Assembly: GCA_902363735.1 (NCBI GenBank)
Contig: CABJBA010000006.1
Coordinates: 62,001 to 126,000 of the forward strand
Length of the DNA stretch: 64,000 nt
Reading direction: 5' to 3'
Source of the DNA: Clostridiaceae bacterium
GTDB lineage: Bacteria; Bacillota; Clostridia; Lachnospirales; Lachnospiraceae
This document shows, piece by piece, positions 9,206-20,100 of this stretch. A program made the position numbers and the translations under genes. The notes under the pieces are model-generated. The model saw nothing but the letters and a program-made list of their open reading frames with translations. It searched no databases and had not been told where the DNA came from. Positions within the stretch are counted from its first letter, which is position 1. Every line of letters starts with the position of its first letter.

Positions 9206-10183
9206 ATGAGGCAAGGGAAGCCGTGGCTGTCCATGCCTGCTGTGCTTTTTGCTGCCTTGGTGTTTTCTGCAGTGCAGGGAGTGTTTGGGGACCATGAGAT
9301 TATGGCGGCAGAGGCCGGGAGAAGCGTGAAACAGACAGCAGATAAAAGAGAGATGATTGTAGAAACTGAAATACTGCCCGAGGAATGGGAGAAGTATGTG
9401 CCGCCGGGAGAATATAAGGACCAGTATGGAAAACGGTATCGGCTTAAGGAATGGAGAACGGAGCCTTATGAGATTCCCGAGCGGCTGGAAAAGGTGGAAC
9501 GGACTGTGGTCTATGATGAGGTGGAATGGGAGGATCAGATTCCGGAGAAAGCAGTGATTGATTTGCACGATGATGCAGGAGACAGGCGGGTTCGGAATGA
9601 ATATCCCATTCTCCGAATGAGCCGGAAAGGGGAGAGATGGCTGCCAGATTTTCACTTTACAGCAGTATTTCACTCCTATGATTCGGACTATTACCGTCTG
9701 GGAGAAAAGAAAATTCCATTTAACAGCAGCAAGCCGGAACTGGGTGAGTGCGGCAGGGAGCTTTTGACGGAAATTGGGGCAGATCCGGAACGATATCAAA
9801 TTCTTGATTTTGCCTGGCAGGGGGAGCCTTATTATGATGAGAGAGGAAATTTCTGCAGGGATGCATTAGTTACGGGAAAAAAGAAAGTAGATGAATATCA
9901 TGTGACTTATGGAGGAGAGGCTTTGTTCTATAAAACGGAAGGAATCAAGAGCATTGCTGTTTACAGGGGATTTGATTCGGTGACAGATGGCTGGGAAATA
10001 GCTAAGGAGGAGAGTATGGAGTTTGAGGATTCGTCTCCGGCAGAAAAGAAGAAAGAGGGAAGGTGGCTGATAATCCGAAACGATGTTGTAATAACAATAT
10101 CAATATTATTGATAGGGGCTCTGGCTGCTTTAATCATTGCCGGAGGAAAGAAGTATGGAAAGAGGAAGGGAGTATGGAAATGA
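9206..10183 (+). CDS. Secreted, C-terminally membrane-anchored protein of unknown function
   Basis: 325-residue protein that I do not recognise. It starts with a signal peptide (charged MRQGK, then PAVLFAALVFSAVQGVFG). The body is acidic and Tyr/Glu-rich, with recurring EIPERLEK and KTVVYDEV-like phrases. It ends with a transmembrane helix near residues 290-312 (VVITISILLIGALAALIIAG) and a short basic tail, so most of it should face outward. It has no choline-binding repeats and no xPSEA motif, unlike the following genes. The start at 9206 follows AAGGAGGGTATT. It is the first gene of the operon and overlaps the next start by ten bases, so the two are probably coupled. It could help assemble or anchor the operon's surface proteins, but nothing in the sequence proves that. 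Confidence 0.75.
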   Translation: MRQGKPWLSMPAVLFAALVFSAVQGVFGDHEIMAAEAGRSVKQTADKREMIVETEILPEEWEKYVPPGEYKDQYGKRYRLKEWRTEPYEIPERLEKVERTVVYDEVEWEDQIPEKAVIDLHDDAGDRRVRNEYPILRMSRKGERWLPDFHFTAVFHSYDSDYYRLGEKKIPFNSSKPELGECGRELLTEIGADPERYQILDFAWQGEPYYDERGNFCRDALVTGKKKVDEYHVTYGGEALFYKTEGIKSIAVYRGFDSVTDGWEIAKEESMEFEDSSPAEKKKEGRWLIIRNDVVITISILLIGALAALIIAGGKKYGKRKGVWK

Positions 10184-12414
10184 CGGATATTTTATATAAG
10201 ACTAAGGGAATCTGGAACATGTTTATGTTGGCGGTGCTGATTATATACTTAATGACCTTGGAGGCAGGTGCCGGGACTTTTCAAGAGAAAGGTCAATGGA
10301 GTAAAAGCGGAGAAGATTGGTATTTTTTTGATAATAATGGTCTTGTGGTCAGCGGCTGGATCAGGTACGGAGGACATTGGTATTTTTTAAATACTGATAT
10401 TGACGGAGCATACGGAAAAATGATGAAGGGGTGGCAGTGGGTTGATGGGAGGTGTTATTATCTGGCAGAAGTTTCGGAAGGGGATTATCCGGAAGGGGCC
10501 ATGTATGGGGATAGAATTACTCCAGATGGATTTTTTGTGGTTGATTCTGGAGCCTGGTTCCAGGATTCTGGCATCGTGGAGATTTATGGGAAAGGGTTTC
10601 GGACAGCTCCTTTACAAAAAGAGACATCTGTTACCCCCAAGACCTTATGGGAAGGTGGAAAAAGCCCCGGGAATAACAGTGGAAAGGGGAAATCTGAGAC
10701 AAAGGGGCATATGCCGGAAAAAAAGCCGGAAGAAACATGGAGAGAAGAAAAAATCCAGGTTCAAAAAAAGGAATATGGGTATACCATCCGGTATGTGGAT
10801 ATTGCTGATAAAGATGTGATTCAATTAGCTGCAGGCGTTGGGACAGAGGGAGAAAAAAATGTAATTGAATGGCCTGAAATGGAGGGATATCAGCTTTGTA
10901 AAGGGCAGAGTAATGAAATTCAACTGTTGTCTGATGGTTTGATTATAAATATTTTTTATGAAAAAACTATTTTAGCCTCTCCATCTGAGGCCCAAAAGGT
11001 GGAGTGGAATCTCCGCTTTGTTGAAAAAGGAGACAAAAAAAACCAAATATTTAAGCCGCAAAGAGGGCAGACAGAGAAGGGGAATCCACTTGTTATTTAC
11101 TTTCCTGAGACAGTTTTAGGAACGGATGGTTATTATTATCATTCGCTTCTTTCAAGTCCGTGGAGTGTGGTTGTAAATGGTAATGGAGTTCAAAAATATT
11201 ATATTGAATTTGAGAAGGGAGAACGCCTGCCAGAAGAAGCTGATCCGGACCTAGAGGCCAGAAAAAAATTAAATAACTGGCTGGATATTGTCAGGGAAGC
11301 AGATTTTGGTATTACCGGTCAATGGACCTCCCATTTTCAAAATGTTACGAAAAGTATTGAGGAAAGCAATGAAAGGCTTCTTAACCTTGTATCTATGACT
11401 GATGGATCAGACCGCCAGGAGATTTACTTGATTGCAAAAGGACATGTTCCTAATTCTCTTATTTTAAGCCAGACATTTCCTAATGTCCGAAATATATCGG
11501 AGCTGATCCGGGATGAGTTTACCATACTGAATATTCCCTACGTTGTTTTACGGGTAGGATATGAAAAAAACTATGAGGAAAGTACTTGCAGCCATGAGCA
11601 TGAGGTGATTGACCAGGTGGAGCCTGCTTGTACGGAACATGGACATATAACAGTCAGATGCCGGAGGTGTGGAAGAGAGGAAACAGTAATTATTCCGGCA
11701 ACCGGGCACCGGGATGAAGATCAGAATGGAGCGTGTGATATCTGCTGGGAGCCAGTAGCTGAAATGCCAGAGGCAATACATTACAGCATAGGTGATATTC
11801 AGGCCCGGACCATAGGAGGGATGATTTATTTGTTCCGATGCATTGATGATGATTATGAGGATGCTATGGGAAACAGCCAGAAGACGGCACTGTTTCTGAG
11901 TGACCGCGTGATCCGGTCTGATATGGAAGGATCATCAAAGAAGATGAGTTTTGGTCCTAATAATAATTATAAGTATTCCAAGGTACGTCAATGGCTGATG
12001 GATCAGGCCGATGCTGATTTTGCCCATGAGACTTATATCGGAATTACAAGGTCTTACAGGGGAGTTACGGAAAAGGGAATGTATGAGCAATTGAATGAAA
12101 ATGACCTGGTAGGATATGACCGGGGATTTCAGCTCCTACACGACAGGGTTTTTATTTTGTCAGTGGATGAAGCTCTTGAATATAAGGATTACCTTTGGAA
12201 GTTTAACGGAAGCGAAACAAATAATCCAGAATCACAGGTTTCTGCATATTCAAAAGGATATTATTTGCGGACACCCCAGGATAACGGACTTGATGATTGG
12301 TGGTATGGGGATGGAATTTACAGCGTAAGCCTCATAAATGGAAATATCCAGCCGGTGAATGTAGGAGATACCAGTGTGGGGATTCGGCCTGTCATGGCAA
12401 TACCCCAGGGATAA
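10174..12414 (+). CDS. Surface protein with N-terminal choline-binding-like repeats and C-terminal DUF6273-type domain
   Basis: 746-residue protein. The ATG at 10174 follows GAGGAAGGG; longer in-frame starts overlap the previous gene without a good site. A hydrophobic segment at residues 11-30 (GIWNMFMLAVLIIYLMTLEA) is a signal peptide or anchor. Residues about 38-128 hold choline-binding-like repeats (GQWSKSGEDWYFFDNNG, GHWYFLNTD), unusually at the N-terminus. A low-complexity linker and an ASPSEA motif near residue 270 follow. Residues 470-530 carry a Cys/His-rich module with CRRCG and CDIC pairs, typical of clostridial surface proteins. The last 210 residues (IGDIQARTIGGMIYLFRCID to GIRPVMAIP) match the DUF6273 type. 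It probably binds the cell wall; the ligand of the C-terminal domain is unknown. Confidence 0.8.
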   Translation: MEMTDILYKTKGIWNMFMLAVLIIYLMTLEAGAGTFQEKGQWSKSGEDWYFFDNNGLVVSGWIRYGGHWYFLNTDIDGAYGKMMKGWQWVDGRCYYLAEVSEGDYPEGAMYGDRITPDGFFVVDSGAWFQDSGIVEIYGKGFRTAPLQKETSVTPKTLWEGGKSPGNNSGKGKSETKGHMPEKKPEETWREEKIQVQKKEYGYTIRYVDIADKDVIQLAAGVGTEGEKNVIEWPEMEGYQLCKGQSNEIQLLSDGLIINIFYEKTILASPSEAQKVEWNLRFVEKGDKKNQIFKPQRGQTEKGNPLVIYFPETVLGTDGYYYHSLLSSPWSVVVNGNGVQKYYIEFEKGERLPEEADPDLEARKKLNNWLDIVREADFGITGQWTSHFQNVTKSIEESNERLLNLVSMTDGSDRQEIYLIAKGHVPNSLILSQTFPNVRNISELIRDEFTILNIPYVVLRVGYEKNYEESTCSHEHEVIDQVEPACTEHGHITVRCRRCGREETVIIPATGHRDEDQNGACDICWEPVAEMPEAIHYSIGDIQARTIGGMIYLFRCIDDDYEDAMGNSQKTALFLSDRVIRSDMEGSSKKMSFGPNNNYKYSKVRQWLMDQADADFAHETYIGITRSYRGVTEKGMYEQLNENDLVGYDRGFQLLHDRVFILSVDEALEYKDYLWKFNGSETNNPESQVSAYSKGYYLRTPQDNGLDDWWYGDGIYSVSLINGNIQPVNVGDTSVGIRPVMAIPQG

Positions 12415-12444
12415 AAAATCAAAAAACTGAATAAGGAGAAAAGC

Positions 12445-15400
12445 ATGAAAAAAGCGAAAAGGATCATCAGCTTATTTCTTTCGGCCATTATTGTGGCAAG
12501 TTCCATCGGGTATGCTCCTCCAGCGGCAGGGGCCGTAGATAGCCCTTCAGCATTTATAACTAGAGAATACCCGGCAACGCCTTCTGAAGCTGTTCGTCCC
12601 GATGAAAAGGCTACTCCATCGGACGCAGCGCCCCCTAAAGACAAATCAACACCTTCGGAAGCGGAAAAGACCTTTGTAAGAGAAGATCCGGAAGAAGTGC
12701 CGGAATATTATACCAAAGCTACCTGTTCTGGAAAAACGTTCTGGAAGTTTAGAGATCGGTATGAGAACGTGCAATACCGTATTTATGGGTATGTACAGGG
12801 GGAAGCAGAAATACCTTCATGGTATGAGACTGATAACCAGGGAAATATAGCTGAAGGTTTCCAACCAATAAATGTAGATGATGAGTATTATGACCTTGCT
12901 CCATACATATGGAGTGCTGTAGACCCCAGTGAGGAAAACTGGGAAAATCTTAACACTCAGCAATCAGTGGAAATATATAGCAAGGAAAAATTGTATTTTA
13001 ATAACTGGGACGGTTCGCAATACATAATTTGGTATGTTGAAGCAAATAAAATACACGGTGAATCTACGTATCAGGGTGACAAATATTATAAAGATATCGA
13101 TTTTGGAATGGAAGATGAACAAGAAAAGGTAGATCTGTATTTTCTTTACGGCTTTGCCAAGAATGTCACGCTGAAGGAAGAATCCCGCTGGATAGAATCA
13201 GATACTGATGGCAATATTTTGTTAAACCGCCCTGTGGCAACAATGGCTATGGGTGCAAAAGCAGCCTACTCCACACTTGATGATTTACGAATATTTAAAC
13301 ATATTCCTGGAACAGTGGATTATTCAGCCGATGCAATAAGATTTTCCGGCTTGGGTAAATACACTGATGGTTATTTAGGATATTCAGGCAATTTAAACCC
13401 TGTTTATTATAATGATATTGCAAATTTACAGTTGATAGAATTTCCGGAATTGGAACATGATGGTTACACTTTTTTAGGATACATTCCAGATGTTGTTGGG
13501 TCTTTAGTACAAGATAAAAGCCAGCTTATTGGCTCTAACAGTTTTAGCGAAAGGTTACAATCAAATCCAGAATTATTTGACTATTTTATAGGCTACGATC
13601 CATATTACTCCAGACCTGGAAGAGGCAGCTATCCAGCAATGTTCAACTCTGATGTAAAAGACGGTATGGATTTTGTAACGGGGTTTATTGTGATACCTGG
13701 AGGTTCTAAAATTACAGTTCGATCTTTATTAGGTGGTTTGAGAAGGCCGTCAGTGACTTTTCATGGAATTTGGCTCAAAGATGATTTGGCGTCTCTTACT
13801 CTAATAGATGAAGTTAGGGATATAAACTCTTATTGGATAACAATGAATGGCTCACAAAGGGTGTTTTATGATCAGTATAAAGATTTGATATTAGAAGATG
13901 CCCCGTATTATAGAAGTATTTCATTTAAAAAACATGGTGAAATTGTTGACATATCAAATTTATTAGAATCAGATCCAGCAAAAGGATATCTTGATGGAGG
14001 TGCATTTGGTAGCAGTACGGTTATACATCATACGAAACACGCTTTTGGCGGGTATTGGTCTGAACTGGATGGACAGGGTAAAAAACTAAGCAAAATTTAT
14101 ACATATGATAAAAGTAATGATAAATATTACGCATATTGGATTCCAATTGATGAAACATTTACCGTTACATATCAGGATGAGAGAGGAAATGCCATAGGAG
14201 GCATTCAAACCATCAATGCGGGTGGAAAAAGCATACCGCCTGAAGCTCCTGGCAAGCCAGGATATCAATTTGTAGGTTGGAAATCACAAGCTGATGATGG
14301 TTCAGCTCCTGACTTAATATCTCGTGACACAATCTTTGTAACAGAATATCAGAGAGAAAATGTGAGTATAAAACTGACATTTAAAGATTGGGATGAAACT
14401 ATATTAAGTGAATCAACAGTTAATTATGGAGATGTAATATCGTTTCCACAAGATCCATACAGAGAAGAGCACACGTTTATCGGTTGGGACAGGGAGCTAG
14501 GTACAATCAGTGAATTACTTGAGGATACCGTTGTTACTGCACAGTACAAATTAAATCTATTTGATTTAACGCTGGTCGGAAACGGTGGAATTTTTGATGG
14601 GAAAAGTTCTGAAAGGACCAGTATATCGTATGGAGAATCCTTTGATGAGCTCCTGAGCGATGGAATGAACAGCGCTGCCCGTACTTATTATACCTTTGCC
14701 GGTTGGTATACAGCTCCGGTAGGAGGAAGCAAGTATCCAGAGGCAGGAAATATCATGCAGAATGCAAGCCTGACGATTTATGCTCATTGGGCTCGCACCT
14801 CCAGCCTTGTCACTTATAAAGATTGGAACGGAAGTACATTAAAAGTTCAGGAGGTAGCCATTGGAACTGATGTAGTTCCACCGGCAGATCCTACCAGACC
14901 GGGATATACCTTTACTGGCTGGGATCAATCTTCTGAAAACATTCAGAATCATACAGTTATTACTGCTCAGTACAGCATAAATGGTTACAAGCTGACCCTG
15001 GACGGGAATGGAGGGACCTTAGAGGGAGAAGTAAGCAAGGAGTATGGTTTTTCGTATGGGGAATCATTTGATCAGGCCCTTGCAGATGGGAAAAATAGTG
15101 CAGCCCGTCCCTATTACACGTTTGCCGGTTGGTATACAGCGCCGGTCGGAGGAAGCCAGTACCCGGAAACTGGAAATACCATGCCGGATTCCAGCCTGGC
15201 TATATATGCTCATTGGAGCCGTAACTCCAGCCAGGTTACTTATAAAGACTGGGATGATGAGATATTAGAGACCCAGGTGGTGGCTATCGGAGCGGATGCA
15301 GTTCCACCGGCCAATCCTACCAGACCGGGATATACCTTTACTGGCTGGGACAAACAATCTACCAATATTCAGGATCACCTGGTTATTACCGCTCAGTACA

Positions 15401-17127
15401 GCACAAATAGCTACAAGCTGAACTTATACGGAAACGGTGGCTCCCTGGAGGGAGAATCAAGTAAGGAACATGAACGTTCCTATGGTGAATCGTTAGATCA
15501 GATATTGATCAATGAAAAAAACAGTGCAGCCCGCACCTATTACACCTTTGCTGGTTGGTATTCGGCACCGATTGGAGGCAGTCCGTATCCGGAAACGGGA
15601 AATAGGATGCCTAACTCAAATCTTGCCCTGTATACCCATTGGACCCGCAGCTCCAGCCAGGTTACTTATAAAAACTGGAACGGAGATACATTAGAGACCC
15701 AGGTGGTGGCGATTGGAGGCAATGCAACACCTCCGGTAAGTCCGATCAGAGCAGGATATACCTTTGATGGATGGGATCAGTCCTCTACTAACATTCAGAC
15801 TCACACGGTTATAACGGCTCAGTACAGCATAAATGGCTACAAGCTGACCTTGGACGGAAATGGCGGCACTCTGGAGGGCCATACGAGCAGAGAACTAGGC
15901 TTTTCATACGGAGAATCCTTTGATCAGGCTCTGGACGACGGAAAAAACAGCGCAGATCGTACTTATTACAGCTTTGCCGGTTGGTATACAGCGCCAATAG
16001 GAGGAAGCCAGTATGTTGACAGCGGAAATACCATGCCAGCCTCAAATGTGACGGTATATGCCCACTGGGTCCGAAACTCCAGTCAGGTAATTTATATAGA
16101 CTGGGATGGAAGAGAAATTGATAAGCAGGAAATTATCGTCGGAGGAAATGCAGCACCACCGACAAATCCGGCCAGACTGGGATATACCTTCACCGGATGG
16201 GATAAACCTTCCACCAACATACAGGACCATACGATTGTTACGGCTCAGTATTTGATTAATACCTATAAGCTGATATTAGATGGAAACGGCGGAACAATGG
16301 AAGGGCAACCCTTAAAGGAATTTTCCATCAGTTACCGGGATTCTATAGATCAGATCCTTGCAGATGGCAAGACTGCAGTCAGCCATCCGGGGTATACCTT
16401 TGTAGGTTGGTACACAGCTCCGGCGGGAGGAATTACGTATGCAAACATCGGAAATGCCATGCCGGCAAATGATGTAACAATATATGCCCATTGGGAAGCC
16501 TCTAAAGAACCAACGGAGCCAACGAAACCGGAACCAACAGAGCCAAAACCGACTCCCTCAGATAATTCAGGAGGGGAGAAGGAGGCGGAAAAAACAAAAC
16601 CGGTTCCCTCCACCATTGATAGCAAAACAAAACCAGAAGTTCCGGACAGCGGTGGTTCATTTGTGGTTAATCCGGAGAATCCCTCTGATGTTTCCTACAC
16701 TAAGCCAGATGGGACCCCAGCAAAAGATGAATGGATTGGAGACGGAGAAGACTGGTATCATGTTGATACTGATGGAAAGCTAAATTATGACTGGTTCCTG
16801 GAAGGCGAAAATACTTGGTATAAGCTCAGTAAAACACCAGGCGATAAGTTTGGAGCTGCTTTAGTTGGCTGGAACTATGAGCCAATGGATGATAAGAGAT
16901 ATTTCTTTGATCCAAACACGACAAAAATGTTTACAGGGTGGCAGCATATTGACGGGAAGTGGCACTACTTTACCACACAGAACGATGCCCAAACCTACTT
17001 TGGAAATAACCGTCATGGCTGGTTATATGATCTAACCAAGCCAGGAAAGCCATACGGTTCTATGTACCAAAATGAAAAGACCCCGGACGGATATCAAGTG
17101 GACGGAAACGGTGTCTTAATTAATTAG
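12445..17127 (+). CDS. Large surface protein with five 142-residue InlB/Listeria-Bacteroides-type repeats and C-terminal choline-binding-like repeats
   Basis: 1560-residue secreted protein. The signal peptide is MKKAKRIISLFLSAIIVASS and ends near GAVDS. A linker with three TPS(E/D)A motifs follows (residues 48-75). Residues 75-560 are unassigned. From about residue 570 there are InlB B-repeat (Flg_new type) units. From 14560 the DNA falls into five copies of exactly 426 bases (starts 14560, 14986, 15412, 15838, 16264). Each encodes a YTFAGWY...YAHW half and a GYTFTGWD...TAQY half. A Pro/Thr/Glu linker leads to choline-binding-like repeats at residues about 1428-1560 (DWYHVDTDGKLNYDWF, GWQHIDGKWHYF). 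Likely a wall-attached adhesin or stalk. The start follows AAGGAGAAAAGC. Confidence 0.85.
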   Translation: MKKAKRIISLFLSAIIVASSIGYAPPAAGAVDSPSAFITREYPATPSEAVRPDEKATPSDAAPPKDKSTPSEAEKTFVREDPEEVPEYYTKATCSGKTFWKFRDRYENVQYRIYGYVQGEAEIPSWYETDNQGNIAEGFQPINVDDEYYDLAPYIWSAVDPSEENWENLNTQQSVEIYSKEKLYFNNWDGSQYIIWYVEANKIHGESTYQGDKYYKDIDFGMEDEQEKVDLYFLYGFAKNVTLKEESRWIESDTDGNILLNRPVATMAMGAKAAYSTLDDLRIFKHIPGTVDYSADAIRFSGLGKYTDGYLGYSGNLNPVYYNDIANLQLIEFPELEHDGYTFLGYIPDVVGSLVQDKSQLIGSNSFSERLQSNPELFDYFIGYDPYYSRPGRGSYPAMFNSDVKDGMDFVTGFIVIPGGSKITVRSLLGGLRRPSVTFHGIWLKDDLASLTLIDEVRDINSYWITMNGSQRVFYDQYKDLILEDAPYYRSISFKKHGEIVDISNLLESDPAKGYLDGGAFGSSTVIHHTKHAFGGYWSELDGQGKKLSKIYTYDKSNDKYYAYWIPIDETFTVTYQDERGNAIGGIQTINAGGKSIPPEAPGKPGYQFVGWKSQADDGSAPDLISRDTIFVTEYQRENVSIKLTFKDWDETILSESTVNYGDVISFPQDPYREEHTFIGWDRELGTISELLEDTVVTAQYKLNLFDLTLVGNGGIFDGKSSERTSISYGESFDELLSDGMNSAARTYYTFAGWYTAPVGGSKYPEAGNIMQNASLTIYAHWARTSSLVTYKDWNGSTLKVQEVAIGTDVVPPADPTRPGYTFTGWDQSSENIQNHTVITAQYSINGYKLTLDGNGGTLEGEVSKEYGFSYGESFDQALADGKNSAARPYYTFAGWYTAPVGGSQYPETGNTMPDSSLAIYAHWSRNSSQVTYKDWDDEILETQVVAIGADAVPPANPTRPGYTFTGWDKQSTNIQDHLVITAQYSTNSYKLNLYGNGGSLEGESSKEHERSYGESLDQILINEKNSAARTYYTFAGWYSAPIGGSPYPETGNRMPNSNLALYTHWTRSSSQVTYKNWNGDTLETQVVAIGGNATPPVSPIRAGYTFDGWDQSSTNIQTHTVITAQYSINGYKLTLDGNGGTLEGHTSRELGFSYGESFDQALDDGKNSADRTYYSFAGWYTAPIGGSQYVDSGNTMPASNVTVYAHWVRNSSQVIYIDWDGREIDKQEIIVGGNAAPPTNPARLGYTFTGWDKPSTNIQDHTIVTAQYLINTYKLILDGNGGTMEGQPLKEFSISYRDSIDQILADGKTAVSHPGYTFVGWYTAPAGGITYANIGNAMPANDVTIYAHWEASKEPTEPTKPEPTEPKPTPSDNSGGEKEAEKTKPVPSTIDSKTKPEVPDSGGSFVVNPENPSDVSYTKPDGTPAKDEWIGDGEDWYHVDTDGKLNYDWFLEGENTWYKLSKTPGDKFGAALVGWNYEPMDDKRYFFDPNTTKMFTGWQHIDGKWHYFTTQNDAQTYFGNNRHGWLYDLTKPGKPYGSMYQNEKTPDGYQVDGNGVLIN
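14560..16500 (+). repeat. Five in-frame tandem repeats of exactly 426 bp
   Basis: Homologous positions (the first codon of the FDLTL / YKLTL / YKLNL / YKLTL / YKLIL segment) fall at 14560, 14986, 15412, 15838 and 16264, always 426 bases (142 codons) apart, with no insertion or deletion between copies. Copies two to four are the most alike. The last unit is shortened at its end. Strict period and in-frame length suggest growth by recombination between units. Confidence 0.9.
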
Positions 17128-17135
17128 GAGGAACA

Positions 17136-20100
17136 ATGGAAATACAATTATTTAAGCGTAATAAGGTTTTATTAGGGATATTGTTATCTATCGTTATAGC
17201 GGTAGTACTTAATATGCAGAGTTACGCAGCTGCGGTAGGAGAAACAGTCACAGCAGAATCACAAGTTGAGATAGATGGATACAAATATCCTAAAGATGGT
17301 AGTACGGTAGTGAAGGCTATTAAGTTGGAAGCCGGTTATCTGGTAGGGTATTCTGATGGAACTGTAGTCGGAGTAGGAGAAATGAGCGGAAGTTACATGA
17401 GCCTGAAATGGCCTTCTGCTAATAAGGATAATCCACCTAACTTTGACGATGTTTATGGTGTCAACAATGTCAAAGCTTTGGTAATCAGTGACGAGGTTTA
17501 TCAGATAACATCTGAGACGCTTAAAGGAACTGCTTCCCTCGGAACAGAAATACTCTACTTGGGTAAGTCGCTTGTAGGTATTGGCCAGGGCAATTTTGCG
17601 GATTTAGGGATTGAGAAGTTGGTCACTCCCAAAAAATTATCCAGTGTAAATGGTGAAAACTTTACCAATGCTCCCAATTTAAAGATCATTGAGTGCAACT
17701 CAGATAAAATTAATTTCATGAGTCCTTTGGATGAAAATCTGGAACTTGACGAGTTTATGATAGGTTCAGAGGTACAAAGCATTAAAGCCATTAAAATACC
17801 AGTTAAAAAGTTGGCTGTTGATCATCCAGTTAAACTTGGATACAGAACATTTACGGTCACAGAACAGTTAGAAGTGCTGGCCAACATCACAACGGCGGGA
17901 AACAACAATGTTAGAGCTATCTTCACAACAAAAGATACTGACGTTACTTTTGGAGGAAATTGTAAGGTAATACCAGAATCATTATTAGGTGATAGCGATG
18001 TGCTTTTTATTAAATCACTCTCCATAAATGAAGGAGTGGAAGAAATAGAAGCCAAGACATTTAAAAACGTAGCCGTTGACCATGTAGAGTTTCCTAAAAG
18101 TTTGAGGAAGATAGGAACAGACGCTTTCAGAAACAGTGTGCTGCAAGCAGTAAGGATTCCAAAAGGTGTACTAAGTATTGGTCCCTATGCGTTTGGAGAT
18201 AGTTTAAAACTTACGGAGTTTGTTACGTTGCAAACAGGCGAATTTGCCACACAAGTGATATCAGGCTCTACGAAATTAGCCAAGTTGATAATATTAGCGC
18301 CTATGAGTGCCACGTCAACAAAAGCAAGCTTGCCTAGTTCCGTTATGTTATTTGGAGAGGCAGGATCTTCGGTGGAAGCTTGGTGCACAAACAATTCGGT
18401 GGCATACAAAGCACTTACCGAAGAAGAAATAGACGGTTTTACCTCCGGAGAGGTTCCGAAGTTAAATGCTGATACGAAAGCATTCGATTTCAGTTCGGGT
18501 TCAGATATACAGTTTAAGGTTAGCTTGGGTAAGGCTCCAGCAGGGGCCAGTGGTATAAGTTCCGTGTTAGTAAACAATGAGCAGTTAAAAAGTGGAGAGT
18601 ACTCGTTTGATGGCGTAGATACAATAACGGTTATGAATTCTTACCTTAGGTCACTGCACAACGGAAATCATACATTCAGTGTGATATTTAGTAATGGCAT
18701 CTTTAAATCTGGAGCCACTATTTACGTGATGGGTTCCACGGTTCCGGTGGTTGACCCGAATAAGCCACCTGTAGCACTTGATACGATCAAATATGAGTTT
18801 TACAAGGATTACCCGGATTACGTGATCATCCCAGTTACTTTAAATGGAGCGACTACCGTAACAAGATTAAAGATTGGAACAGACCTGGTAGATCCTGAAT
18901 ATTACGAGTTGGATGCAGGAGCTATTGTAATATCCCATGAATATTTAAGCGATTTAGAGCCAGGAAAATACAGAGTTCTTCCTACATTTGATGATCCTGC
19001 CATTACAACACTGAACAATATTCAATTATTAGTTTATGAAAATGCGGCAGACCGGGCAGCGCCCTACTTATTACAGTCACGTATAGTATTTAAAGGGCAG
19101 AACTTTAAACTTACGTTTGATTATGGCTCCGGTTCCCTGGAAGCATCAAACGTATTGGCTCTGGTTATCGATGACGTTATGCTGTTGCAGGATGGCACCA
19201 CGGTCCCATTTAGCAAAATAAACATGGATAAGACGCAAAAAACCTTTGCAGTAGAGATTCCAGTAGCATCAGGAAGGAAAAAACCGGCTGCAGAAAAAGA
19301 TATCAATAAAGCAACACCTTCGGAAGCTATAAAAGCAACACCATCCGATGCGGCCATGTCAGCCATGGGACATATGGTAACGGCAACTAATATGCTTGTA
19401 CCAATGTCAAAGGAGATATCCAGGGAAGCTTTTTATGTTGTAAATAATGAGATCTATGTCAATGGCAGCGTCATATCAGCCATGGATTTACCTGAAGGAG
19501 ATCATTTAATCGGAGCGATATTTGACAACACAGAAAAGACTACAGATATAAAGAAAGTCATACTGTCTATCCTGTCTGACGGTGATGATAATAATGGCGG
19601 TAACAACGGTGGTAATAAAGGTGGTAATAACGGCGGTAACAACGGTGGTAACAACGGTAGCAACAACGGTGGCAATAATGGAGGATCTAACGGTGGTTCA
19701 TCAGGATCTGGTGGAGGTAGTAAAGGGGGCTCATCAAATGGTCCGGGAACACCAGGAGAAAACAGCAAAGATAAGCCGAAAGTACCCGATGATGGCGGAT
19801 CTTACCTTGTTAATCCAAATGATCCTACGGACGTAACCTATCAGGATAAAGATGGTAATCCTGCCCCAAACAAATGGATCGGGGATGGTGAGAACTGGAG
19901 GCATACCAATGCGGAAAGTAAATTAGATCATGGCTGGTTTCGGGATGCAGATGATACTTGGTATCTCCTTAATAAGAAGCCAGGTGAAGATTTTGGCGAA
20001 GCAAAATCAAGTTGGTTTTTAGAAACTCAGGATAACAAGTGGTATTACTTAAGTACCAAAAACACAGCTATGTTAAAAGGCTGGAACCAGATTGATGGAA

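Noticed and set aside
9140..9799. 219-codon open frame on the minus strand
   Set aside because: It lies opposite a gene with a signal peptide, good ribosome site and operon context. Its protein is a low-complexity Phe/Leu/Pro/His mix without a recognisable domain, typical of an antisense shadow.
14560..16500. Regular repeats as a CRISPR array
   Set aside because: The period is 426 bases with no short conserved repeat and unique spacers, and the repeats encode protein in one frame.
19590..19700. 12-bp repeats as iterons of a replication origin
   Set aside because: They are in frame within a coding sequence and encode a flexible linker. No initiator gene is near.
19502..19768. Pro/Leu-rich minus-strand frame with apparent protein repeats
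   Set aside because: It is the reverse complement of the Gly-Gly-Asn-Asn microsatellite in the + strand gene. The repeat explains the open frame.
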